Part shown: one piece after another, positions 6,506-13,151 of the stretch
Numbering within the stretch: the stretch's first letter is position 1
How the letters are laid out: each line of letters begins with the position of its first letter
Program-made: the position numbers and the translations under genes
Origin: Syntrophomonas sp. UBA4807
GTDB taxonomy: Bacteria > Bacillota > Syntrophomonadia > Syntrophomonadales > Syntrophomonadaceae
Reading direction: 5' to 3'
Assembly: GCA_002402575.1 (NCBI GenBank)
Contig: DHGD01000157.1
Location: forward strand, 14,870 to 33,458
Length of the DNA stretch: 18,589 bases
Notes under the pieces: generated by a model
Databases searched by the model: none
What the model saw: the letters and a program-made list of their open reading frames with translations, nothing else
Told to the model about the DNA's origin: nothing

Positions 6506-7012
6506 TTAATGATGTGTGCCCTCCACAACTTTCAGACCTTTGCTCTCCAGCATTTTCTTGATCTGTTTGGCATGCGGACACCGCGGATATTCCTCCTCCA
6601 GAAGCATACAGGAGGAAAGGTGCACCACGTCCACTCCATAGCGCATCAGGCTGTCCGCCAACCGGAAGGCGCGACGGCCCGGACATCCCCCGCAGGTGAA
6701 AAACCCCACCATCTCGACCTCCCCCTGATAATCCGCGAAATGGTTCTCACGGCGGTTAAAGGATTTAAAACAGGCCACCCCGGGGCACACTTCTGAGACT
6801 ATCTCGCAGCGTACTACCGCCACCCGGGTTTTATCAGACTCCTCCTTGCCGATGTAGCCCAGGTATTTGCCTTGTACAGTGGTCACATCATCCAATTCCA
6901 CGGTATCCAGGCCTTTTTTACGCACTTCTTGCTCTACAGCGCGCCGGGCCATTTTACGCACAAATCCCGGCACTCTCTCCAAGGCCTGTTGCGCTTCCTC
7001 ACTCCACTTCAT
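6506..7012 (-). CDS. PCP_red domain-CGGC domain fusion protein
   Basis: The function is not established. Two domains are visible in 168 residues. Residues 1-45 (WSEEAQQALERVPGFVRKMARRA) resemble the PCP_red domain found at the C-terminus of a light-independent protochlorophyllide reductase subunit and in other anaerobic redox proteins. Residues about 62-165 are a CGGC domain: FFTCGGCPGRR with Cys107 and Cys110, plus Cys69, 76, 81, 135 and 145. Seven cysteines suggest metal or Fe-S binding and a redox or metal-handling role, which is an inference. The ATG has GGAGG eight bases upstream. The gene lies between the cupin and ferredoxin genes on the same strand with gaps of about 87 bases. Photosynthesis is not implied; this small domain is reused widely. 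Confidence 0.85.
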   Translation of the reverse strand: MKWSEEAQQALERVPGFVRKMARRAVEQEVRKKGLDTVELDDVTTVQGKYLGYIGKEESDKTRVAVVRCEIVSEVCPGVACFKSFNRRENHFADYQGEVEMVGFFTCGGCPGRRAFRLADSLMRYGVDVVHLSSCMLLEEEYPRCPHAKQIKKMLESKGLKVVEGTHH

Positions 7013-7099
7013 AGCATCCCCTCCGTTTTTGTGGCGGACAAACCCGTCTGAAAGCGTACCACCGCTGCCAAGACATTGCTATTTTGTCAATCTGCGTTT

Positions 7100-7435
7100 T
7101 CAGGAACGCACCATGGTCAGCATCATTTTGAACTTTTGCGGTGCGTACAGGGCATGCGGTTCATTGGCCGGCATGAGGATCAACTCCCCCGCGGCAAGTC
7201 GATGTAGTACCCCGGATACGGTAATTTCCGCTACGCCGTCCAATACTTGCGCCAAGGCGTCATATGGAGCGCTGTGTTCGCTCAGGCCTTGTCCGGCGCC
7301 AAAAGCAAACAAAGTTACGGTCCCGTTAGGGCGCGCAATAAGAGTACGGCTGACAACGGACTGCTCCTGATATTCAATGAGTCCTGCCGCCGAAGTGCCA
7401 TTGAGGATTTTTTCATCCGCCTCTTTATTCATCAT
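7100..7435 (-). CDS. Small cupin-fold protein
   Basis: This is a single-domain cupin of about 111 residues. The two cupin motifs are visible: GAGQGLSEHSAPYDALAQVL, with a His followed by a Tyr-Asp in place of the usual second His and Glu, and LILMPANEPHAL with its His in motif 2. Similar SEHxAPxDA cupins are common in strict anaerobes, and I know of no assigned reaction. The metal centre therefore has an unusual ligand set. I placed the start at the ATG at 7435, six bases after GGGAAGGGA; ATGs at 7432, 7441 and 7453 are also in frame. It is the first gene after the hcp terminator. A TACAAT at 7476-7471 may be part of a weak internal promoter. Confidence 0.88.
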   Translation of the reverse strand: MMNKEADEKILNGTSAAGLIEYQEQSVVSRTLIARPNGTVTLFAFGAGQGLSEHSAPYDALAQVLDGVAEITVSGVLHRLAAGELILMPANEPHALYAPQKFKMMLTMVRS

Positions 7436-7540
7436 GTTCATTCCCTTCCCCATGATTAAGTCTTATTTGCATTGTACCCAATTTGCAGCCTTGCGTTTGA
7501 CGCTGTGGCTGATGAATTTCTCACCGGCCACATCTGTTGG

Positions 7541-7576
7541 AAAAAACCCCCTGGGGCGGCGTTGCTCCGCCCCAAG
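7541..7576 (-). terminator. Intrinsic terminator after hcp
   Basis: On the minus strand TGGGGCGG pairs perfectly with CCGCCCCA (8 bp, loop 7560-7566). Five G and then TTTTTT (7546-7541) follow. The five-base gap before the T-run is longer than ideal, so termination may be partial, allowing some read-through into the cupin gene. Confidence 0.6.
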
Positions 7577-7641
7577 AGGAAGGATCATATTGAAATTGGC
7601 CGCAGGTTGATCAGCCATGGCCAAATCTAAATTGCGCCATA

Positions 7642-9258
7642 TCACCCTAAAATGGCCTGCATATCCGCTTGAGGATCACTCACCTCCTTGATGCCAAAGT
7701 TCTCCTCCAGTACCCCCAGGACATTAGCGCTGATGAAATTGGGCAGACTGGGCCCCAGGCGGATGTCCTTGATGCCCAGGTACAGCAGGGTTAATAGTAT
7801 TGAGACCGCTTTCTGCTCATACCAGGACAACACCAAAGACAAGGGCAGATCATTGACTCCACAATGCAAAGCCTCGGCCAGGGCAACAGCTATCTGAATG
7901 GCTGAGTAGGCATCGTTACATTGCCCTACATCCAACAGCCTCGGGATGCCCCCGATGCTGCCCAAGTCTTGATCAAAGAAACGGAACTTGCCACAGCCCA
8001 GAGTCAAAACCAATGTATCGGATGGGGTTTGGGCCACAAAATCGGTGTAATAGCTGCGTTTGCCTTTGGAGCCATCACAGCCCCCTACCAGGAAAATGTG
8101 GCGCAGCTCACCTTCGGCAACTGCCTTCAGCACCTGGTCGGCTACGCTCAGTACGGTGTTGCGGGCAAAGCCCACCATGACCGTCCTGCCTTCCTCATCG
8201 GAGGGGAACCCGGAAGCAGTCTGGGCTGCCCTGATGATGTCCCCAAAAACCCCGTTGGGCAGATGGGCTACTCCCGGCCAGCCAACCGGGCCGGTGGTGA
8301 AGAGGCGTTCTTTATAGGTTTGGGCAGGTTCCTGGAGGCAGTTGGTAGTCATCAAAATCGGGCCGGGGAATTGATCAAATTCCTTTTTCTGATTCTGCCA
8401 GGCGGTGCCATAATGCCCATAAAGATGGGGATATTTTTTGAGTCCCGGATAACCGTGGGCGGGAAGCATTTCTCCGTGGGTATAAACCATTATGCCACTG
8501 CCTTCGGTAGCTTTAAGCACATCCTCCAGATCTTTGAGATCATGCCCCGAGACCAGTATGCATTTGCCGGCTTTATGCCCCAGGGGAACCGCGGTTGGCA
8601 CAGGATGTCCAAAATGTCCGGTATTGCCGCGATCCAAGGCCTCCATTGCTAGGAGATTAATGCGCCCGCATTCCAGAGCCAGTTGCACCCAGGCGCCCAG
8701 TTCCATCTGGCTCTTGCCCAGGGCGGCCAAAGTCTTGCTCATGAACGCATAAATTTCCGGGTTTTCCTCGCCCAAAATTTCAGCGTGGTACGCATAAGCG
8801 GCCACACCCCGTAGTCCATAGAGTACTATCTCTTGCAGGGACTGAACATCGATGTCTGCCTGGCGGTCAATAATCAGGCCCATTTTATCGCCCTGTTTGA
8901 TCATCTCGCTCAGAGTATCAGCCGGTTCGAAGGCGATGATGTCATTCAAATCCACGCCCCGTTCCTTGAGTTGAAACTGCAGCTCCTGTCTTAATTTCAT
9001 GGTGGTGGCGATGAGGGCGGACACCTGCACCGGGTCAAAAGTTACGTTTGTCAACAAGCTGAACATAGCCCTGGTGATATGGCGGTCTACCTCTTTAAGG
9101 CCGATATCGGCGCCGCGAGCCTTTTCCGCCGCCGATGCCAGGCTCTGCAAGGCATGGCCCAGCAAATCCTGCAATGCGGCCACATCCTGGCTCTTGCCGC
9201 ACACTCCCTTAACGATACAACCTCCTTGGGCGGTCTGCTCACACTGATTACAGAACAT
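7642..9258 (-). CDS. hcp: Hydroxylamine reductase / hybrid cluster protein, class I
   Basis: Hcp proteins reduce hydroxylamine in vitro and are linked to nitric-oxide detoxification and protein S-nitrosylation in other bacteria. The N-terminal cysteines 3, 6, 14 and 20 have C-x2-C-x7-C-x5-C spacing, the anaerobe-type class I arrangement for the cubane cluster. All expected ligands of the hybrid 4Fe-2S-2O cluster are in place: His239, Glu263, Cys307, Cys394, Cys422, Cys447, Glu481 and, nearby, Lys483. The length of 538 residues is normal. The ATG has a GGAGG site eight bases upstream. The gene follows an Rrf2 regulator by 62 bases and is followed by a terminator-like hairpin. An inverted repeat lies in the gap ahead of it. 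The electron donor is unknown; the ferredoxin downstream is a candidate. Confidence 0.97.
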   Translation of the reverse strand: MFCNQCEQTAQGGCIVKGVCGKSQDVAALQDLLGHALQSLASAAEKARGADIGLKEVDRHITRAMFSLLTNVTFDPVQVSALIATTMKLRQELQFQLKERGVDLNDIIAFEPADTLSEMIKQGDKMGLIIDRQADIDVQSLQEIVLYGLRGVAAYAYHAEILGEENPEIYAFMSKTLAALGKSQMELGAWVQLALECGRINLLAMEALDRGNTGHFGHPVPTAVPLGHKAGKCILVSGHDLKDLEDVLKATEGSGIMVYTHGEMLPAHGYPGLKKYPHLYGHYGTAWQNQKKEFDQFPGPILMTTNCLQEPAQTYKERLFTTGPVGWPGVAHLPNGVFGDIIRAAQTASGFPSDEEGRTVMVGFARNTVLSVADQVLKAVAEGELRHIFLVGGCDGSKGKRSYYTDFVAQTPSDTLVLTLGCGKFRFFDQDLGSIGGIPRLLDVGQCNDAYSAIQIAVALAEALHCGVNDLPLSLVLSWYEQKAVSILLTLLYLGIKDIRLGPSLPNFISANVLGVLEENFGIKEVSDPQADMQAILG

Positions 9259-9276
9259 ATTGCCATCCTCCTTAAT

Positions 9277-9309
9277 TGATTATGTTGATTTTTTTTGTCA
9301 ACTTTAAGC
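9277..9309 (-). promoter_or_regulatory. Candidate hcp promoter with internal operator
   Basis: On the minus strand TTAAAG (near 9307-9302) and CATAAT (near 9284-9279) are 17 bases apart. The spacer is almost entirely an inverted repeat, GTTGA (9302-9298) and TCAAC (9288-9284), separated by nine A-rich bases. A repressor bound there would block RNA polymerase. The obvious TTGACA (9301-9296) lies only 11 bases from the -10 and would not serve as a -35 for it. The Rrf2 protein encoded upstream is the natural candidate to bind. Confidence 0.4.
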
Positions 9310-9320
9310 ATATAGAAACA

Positions 9321-9731
9321 TTATTCCGCACCGCTCAGTATTAAATCCAACAGGGTTTCACTGCTCAGTTCTTTGACCAAAGCGGCCTGGCTTCTGGCTA
9401 GTACCCGGCGTACCGGGCAGGTGGGCTTGCTGGGGCACTCATAGCCCGCTTCCAGGCAAACATTTAGGGCCAGGGGGCCTTCCACCGCAGAAATAATATC
9501 CGCTACGGTGACCTGGTCGGCCCGTTTGCCCAACCGCACCCCGCCCTGTACTCCCCGTTGAGTTACCACCAGTCCCTGCAGGGACAACAGGTGAACCGTC
9601 TTTTTCAGAAAATCCTCGGGGATACCCTGGCGGTCGGCTATGAGCCTGCTGGACAATACTGTCCCGCTCGGGTTTTTAGCCAGTTCCAGCATTATTTTTA
9701 TTGCGTATTCGGACTGCCTGGTTATCTGCAT
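9321..9731 (-). CDS. Rrf2-family Fe-S transcriptional regulator
   Basis: Rrf2 proteins (IscR, NsrR, RsrR) are DNA-binding sensors whose Fe-S cluster responds to iron-sulfur status, nitric oxide or redox state. The 136-residue protein has the N-terminal winged helix typical of the family: MQITRQSEYAIKIMLELA, then GIPEDFLKKTVHLLSLQGLV and the wing RGVQGGVRL. Three cysteines, 92, 99 and 105 (C-x6-C-x5-C), lie in the usual cluster-binding loop. The ATG has GGAG ten bases upstream. It directly precedes hcp on the same strand and has a strong promoter of its own. By context I infer that it controls itself and hcp and senses nitric oxide or a related stress. Whether it is an NsrR-like or another Rrf2 subgroup is not decided by the sequence I can see. 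Confidence 0.93.
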   Translation of the reverse strand: MQITRQSEYAIKIMLELAKNPSGTVLSSRLIADRQGIPEDFLKKTVHLLSLQGLVVTQRGVQGGVRLGKRADQVTVADIISAVEGPLALNVCLEAGYECPSKPTCPVRRVLARSQAALVKELSSETLLDLILSGAE

Positions 9732-9759
9732 GCAGTTGGTACTCCGTTTTTATAAAGTG

Positions 9760-9772
9760 GATAATGTTTATC
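9760..9772. promoter_or_regulatory. Small inverted repeat in the rrf2 leader
   Basis: GATAA (9760-9764), TGT, and TTATC (9768-9772) form a perfect 5-bp inverted repeat about 11-23 bases downstream of the inferred transcription start. It could be an autoregulatory operator. The arms are short and the region is AT-rich, so chance is possible. Confidence 0.25.
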
Positions 9773-9789
9773 ATGTTTGTTATGAATTG

Positions 9790-9819
9790 ATTATATGATA
9801 TTTAGAATGGAGCTGGCAA
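9790..9819 (-). promoter_or_regulatory. Promoter of rrf2 (and possibly hcp)
   Basis: Minus-strand -35 TTGCCA (9819-9814) and -10 TATAAT (9795-9790) are separated by 18 bases. The predicted start near 9783 leaves a leader of about 52 bases before rrf2. Confidence 0.7.
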
Positions 9820-9947
9820 GCAGATTATTAGATTCTGTAGGTATTGAAAACTTGATTACGGTTGGCATGCGAGTGGTTTTTTATTTTTTATGTGGAGCAA
9901 GGGCTGTGGCATGGAGCTTAGGACCAGGCACAAGCACTTTTAAAAGG

Positions 9948-10238
9948 TTATTGCAGGCCCAGGCGGCTCAGCAATTGTTCTTTTCCGATACCTTTGATTT
10001 CAACGATTTTATGCCGCGAGGACTCTCCCCGGGTTAACCGCAACTGATTTTTGGCCAGCTTTAAGCGCTGGGCCAGGAAAGCCAGCAGGGCTTGATTAGC
10101 CTCGCCCTCAACCGGCGGAGCGGTAAGTTTAACCTTTAAGGCCCCCTCAAATTCGCCCACGATCTGATTGCGGGAAGAACGCGGCTGAACCAGAACCTGC
10201 AGGCTCAACCCCTCCCTTGTCTGGCTGATGCTCAGCAC
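9948..10238 (-). CDS. DUF167 / YggU-family protein
   Basis: These small proteins of unknown function occur widely, often beside yggT and yggS-type genes. The 96-residue protein has the typical VQPRSSRNQIVGEFEGALKV and LTAPPVEGEANQALLAFLA motifs, and a C-terminal RGESSRHKIVEIKG stretch. The start is GTG, immediately after the divIVA stop; GGAGG lies eight bases ahead, inside the end of divIVA, so translation is probably coupled. It is the last gene of the division cluster in this window. No terminator is clear in the 216 bases between it and rrf2. Confidence 0.92.
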   Translation of the reverse strand: MLSISQTREGLSLQVLVQPRSSRNQIVGEFEGALKVKLTAPPVEGEANQALLAFLAQRLKLAKNQLRLTRGESSRHKIVEIKGIGKEQLLSRLGLQ

Positions 10239-10736
10239 CTAGACTACCTCCATTTTGACGGCCTCCAGGCTTTCCAATATCTCCTTCAGATCCTTGCCGT
10301 AGAAGAAACCGGCCAATTCCTCGAAGCGCTTCTGACTCTTGTCGAGCATTTCCATCTGTCCGCCCAGCTGGGCTTTAAGCTCGGCGCTGTATACATTCAG
10401 CCGTTTAATCACATCCTGATAAATGTTCAACATCTCCGCAATCTTCTGTTTGGATTCGCCCAACATCAGGGCTGCTTCGCGGCGGGCGTTCTGTTTCAAA
10501 TCCTCGGCGGTCTGTTGTGCCAGGATCAGGCTGTTGTTCATGGTCTCTTCCATCTTGCGGTATTTGGATATTTCAAACTCCAGCTTCTGAATCTGTTCAC
10601 GCAAAATAGCATTTTCAGCGAACATCTTTTCGTAATCCTGCGCTACCTGAGCCAAGAAGTTGCGCACCTCTTCCTCTTTCAGTCCACGCACGGTTTTGCT
10701 GAAATGCTGGCTGCGTATCTCCATAGATGTGATCAT
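10239..10736 (-). CDS. divIVA: DivIVA-family protein
   Basis: DivIVA proteins bind curved membrane at poles and septa and organise division or wall growth. The 165-residue protein has the N-terminal signature FSKTVRGLKEEEVRNFL followed by long coiled coil (about 30-75 and 85-150), rich in Glu, Lys, Gln and Leu. In B. subtilis DivIVA the motif is SFRG, and Phe17 inserts in the membrane; here the equivalent residue is Val16 (TVRG), while Arg17 is retained. The ATG has GGAGGG eight bases upstream. It follows a U32 gene in a place where ylmH is often found, and overlaps DUF167. The family call is good; whether it acts as a true polar DivIVA is less certain because of the Phe-to-Val change. Confidence 0.88.
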   Translation of the reverse strand: MITSMEIRSQHFSKTVRGLKEEEVRNFLAQVAQDYEKMFAENAILREQIQKLEFEISKYRKMEETMNNSLILAQQTAEDLKQNARREAALMLGESKQKIAEMLNIYQDVIKRLNVYSAELKAQLGGQMEMLDKSQKRFEELAGFFYGKDLKEILESLEAVKMEVV

Positions 10737-10759
10737 TTGAACAACCCTCCTATATTAGT

Positions 10760-10900
10760 GACACTGGGTGACACACGGGGACGCTTTAATATATATATTT
10801 TGTGCAGCAATGGTTCATTTCTCCCCATATCGAGGGGGCAGCAATCCGCGTATCATGGTGTCGGCGGCGTTGTGTCACCGAACCGTCCCCACGACACACG
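10760..10900. repeat. REP-like palindromic element between the U32 gene and divIVA
   Basis: The plus strand carries GTGACACTGGGTGACAC then CGGGGACG near 10759-10782. The other end, near 10875-10900, carries TGTGTCACCG and AACCGTCCCCACGACAC. Each end holds a GGGGACG core, in opposite orientation, next to GTGTC/GACAC blocks. From memory, GGGGACGGTTC plus GTGTCAC repeats are common in many copies in Firmicutes genomes and resemble REP elements spread by IS200/IS605-type RAYT transposases. Only one copy is clear here, so its multi-copy nature is not shown. The right end overlaps the last codons of the U32 gene. Confidence 0.65.
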
Positions 10901-12772
10901 TTTGAGGCCGCCGGGGAATAGTTCCAACAGGCTAGCAAAGGCTTCTTGCTGTTCCCATTTACTATCAGCCAGATCGTTTGCGGCGTTTTGGTAAATATCA
11001 GCAACCTTTCTCAACAATCCCGGTTCATAAAACTGCCCGTCAATTCGTATCCGCCTGATGCCTGCCGCCGTCATTCCCGGCAAGCCGGTCAGCAAGGCCA
11101 GTTCATGGGGGAAATAAATGTGGTTGCGGCATTGCCAGTCGGTACGGATGCGGTAAAACTGCTCATAAGCGTCCCAGAGGCCATAATCGGGGTCAAGGCA
11201 ATGAACTTCACAATCGGTTTCTTCATCATCACTCCAGCAGCGGGCCATGCAATAGTCGCTGATGATCCCGCACAACGGGCCTTGCACCAGAACCTCCAGT
11301 TTATCTCCCAGTTTTCCCAGCGCGCTAAGGCTCTCTTTATCGTTTGTTTCCAGGGAGGCGGTTATTCTTGCTGCGCCCAGTCTGAGCAGCCACTGAGCGG
11401 TTTTATAATTGGCAACATTCAAGCCATAACCGGCCTCAACTGATGACCCCAGCCCTTGTGCCAGCTTCCAGGCCCCATAGTCGTTGACGATAACCGCTTT
11501 CCAGGGAAAGTCCCTCCATGATTGCAATCTCTCCTCCAACCAATCCAGGTCTTGTTGGGTGACGACGCGCGGGGTTTCAAGAAAAACGCTGCTGCCTTCC
11601 CGAGTAGCGGCGGCAAACAAGTTCTTGAGCTGCTCGCGGTTCCATTCCTGGCCCTGTTGGCGCATTATATCCATGCCAACAATGATCTCATTCACCCCGC
11701 TGCCCTGCAGAGCGGCAAACTGCTCCAAGTTGGCTATCTTGACCCTGAGGGTGAGCTGCGCCGGAACGATCACAGATTCCGGTTCATAGTCCAGAGCCTG
11801 GAGACGCAACAGAAGCCGGGCTTCGGTGGGGCGGAAGAATTCGCGGCTGCCGTCCAGTCCGATTGAGTTGCGGTCAGGACGGTGCAAAAGGTTCCCCGCG
11901 GACAGATCGCGCAGGCGGTGGTTTAGCAGGTGTTCTTCACCGGCCGGGTCAGGTTTGGCCGAGGGATCCTGTTGGAGCCGGTCCAGGGCCTGGCGGTATA
12001 CCGATATCAATCCGACCAGATAACCGGCTTCACGCATGCGCCCCTCTATTTTGAAGGAATATACCCCGGCTTGCACCATTTCGCGCAAATGCGGGTATAC
12101 CATCAGGTCGTTGTGAGTTATATGGTAGGCAAACTCCTCCGGGTTAGCCTTGGTGCCGGTTAGCCGGTACAACCATCGGCAGGGTTTGCTGCAGCGGCCT
12201 CGATTGCCGCTGGCGCCGTTTACAAAACTACTCAAATAGCACTGCCCGGTATGGGAGATGCACAAATCGCCATGGGCGAAGAATTCTAAGGTAAGGCGGC
12301 TATTCTGATGAATGTCCGCGATCTCCTCTAAAGAAAGGCTCTTGGAGAGTATGACACGGGCAAATCCCTGTTCTTCTAAGAACCTAACCGCCTCCAGATT
12401 GCTGATTCCCATCTGCACACTGGCGTGCAAGGGCACGGTTAGACCCATCTCCCGGACTAAGGCCGCCACTGCCATGTCCTGTACGATCATGCCGTCGGCT
12501 CCGATGTCCTGGACAAACTGCAGATAGTGGCGCAGTTCGCAAATTTCCCGGTCATAATAAAGGTTGTTGACGGTGATGTACAATTTCTTGTTTTGCTGAT
12601 GTAAGTAGGTCACCGCGTCCTGAAGCTCTTCATGGCTGAAATTGAAATCAGGTCTCAACATGCGCATATTAAAGCGCTTGTCCCCGCAATATACAGCGTC
12701 AGCCCCGGCTTCCGCCACCGCCTCCAACACATCCCATTTTCCGGCCGGGGCCAGCAGTTCCAGTTCATGCAT
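10853..12772 (-). CDS. Peptidase U32-family protein (RlhA/TrhP-like)
   Basis: U32 proteins were named as collagenase-like peptidases, but characterised bacterial members (TrhP, RlhA) take part in RNA hydroxylation. The N-terminus ELELLAPAGKWDVLEAVAEAG is typical. The U32 signature is seen at about 163-181 (EFFAHGDLCISHTGQCYLS), followed by Cys194 and Cys198 in GRCSKPCRW. More cysteines cluster near the C-terminus (QGPLCGIISDYCMARCW and later). From the ATG at 12772 the protein is 639 residues. The ribosome binding site is poor: GGAG lies 14 bases upstream, so an upstream GTG at 12802 is an alternative. The last dozen residues (VSWGRFGDTTPPTP) are encoded by a REP-like repeat and probably replaced the ancestral end. 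It lies in the place often held by ylmH. Confidence 0.88.
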   Translation of the reverse strand: MHELELLAPAGKWDVLEAVAEAGADAVYCGDKRFNMRMLRPDFNFSHEELQDAVTYLHQQNKKLYITVNNLYYDREICELRHYLQFVQDIGADGMIVQDMAVAALVREMGLTVPLHASVQMGISNLEAVRFLEEQGFARVILSKSLSLEEIADIHQNSRLTLEFFAHGDLCISHTGQCYLSSFVNGASGNRGRCSKPCRWLYRLTGTKANPEEFAYHITHNDLMVYPHLREMVQAGVYSFKIEGRMREAGYLVGLISVYRQALDRLQQDPSAKPDPAGEEHLLNHRLRDLSAGNLLHRPDRNSIGLDGSREFFRPTEARLLLRLQALDYEPESVIVPAQLTLRVKIANLEQFAALQGSGVNEIIVGMDIMRQQGQEWNREQLKNLFAAATREGSSVFLETPRVVTQQDLDWLEERLQSWRDFPWKAVIVNDYGAWKLAQGLGSSVEAGYGLNVANYKTAQWLLRLGAARITASLETNDKESLSALGKLGDKLEVLVQGPLCGIISDYCMARCWSDDEETDCEVHCLDPDYGLWDAYEQFYRIRTDWQCRNHIYFPHELALLTGLPGMTAAGIRRIRIDGQFYEPGLLRKVADIYQNAANDLADSKWEQQEAFASLLELFPGGLKRVSWGRFGDTTPPTP

Positions 12773-12806
12773 GATTAACGCTACAACTCCTTTGAAAGTC
12801 ACCCAT

Positions 12807-12827
12807 CAGCCAGTCTGGGACTGGCTG
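12807..12827 (-). other. Perfect stem-loop between yggT and the U32 gene
   Basis: Arms of 9 bp, CAGCCAGTC (12807-12815) and GACTGGCTG (12819-12827), enclose a three-base loop. It is 36 bases downstream of yggT and 35 bases upstream of the U32 start. No U-tract follows, so it may be an mRNA-processing or stabilising hairpin, or weak attenuation. Confidence 0.5.
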
Positions 12828-12863
12828 TCATGCTGGCATCATTTCCACTGAGCACCTTTTATA

Positions 12864-13133
12864 TTAAAACCTCAACATCAGTATGACCTGAATGAATGCC
12901 CAGCGCACCAGTTCCAGAGCCAGAACTACAGCGATAGGTGAGATATCCAGGCCTCCGATTACGGGTACTATGCGGCGGAAAGGGGCCATGACCGGCTCGG
13001 TCACCTCATAGATGAAACGGATAATGGATTGATAGGGGTTATGGGGTATAAACGACAACAGACAGCGAATGATTACCATCCAGATCAGTACGCTGAAAGC
13101 AATGTTTACGATTTCGATTATCAGGCCAATCAA
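12864..13133 (-). CDS. YggT-family membrane protein
   Basis: YggT (YlmG) is a small integral membrane protein linked to the division cluster; its biochemical role is not established. The 89-residue protein has two hydrophobic segments, about 3-30 (EIVNIAFSVLIWMVIIRCLL) and 65-88, separated by the conserved FIPHNPYQSIIRFIYEVTEPVMAPFRRIVP loop that is typical of the family. The start is TTG, with GGGAGA seven bases upstream. It follows proC by 18 bases, so the two are co-transcribed. The length is normal. Confidence 0.92.
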   Translation of the reverse strand: MIGLIIEIVNIAFSVLIWMVIIRCLLSFIPHNPYQSIIRFIYEVTEPVMAPFRRIVPVIGGLDISPIAVVLALELVRWAFIQVILMLRF

Positions 13134-13151
13134 TTAATTCTCTCCCATCTT

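Noticed and set aside
6506..7012. Chlorophyll biosynthesis suggested by the PCP_red-like domain
   Set aside because: Only the small C-terminal domain is present, without the nitrogenase-like catalytic part or any pigment genes nearby.
7463..7645. 60-codon open frame between hcp and the cupin gene
   Set aside because: It contains the hcp terminator hairpin in its middle and lacks a ribosome binding site at a suitable distance.
7921..8652. Long 243-codon open frame on the plus strand
   Set aside because: It lies fully antisense to hcp, whose ligand residues are all intact; its sequence is the mirror of the hcp codon pattern.
9795..10037. 80-codon plus-strand frame between rrf2 and DUF167
   Set aside because: Antisense to the DUF167 gene and across the rrf2 promoter; no ribosome binding site.
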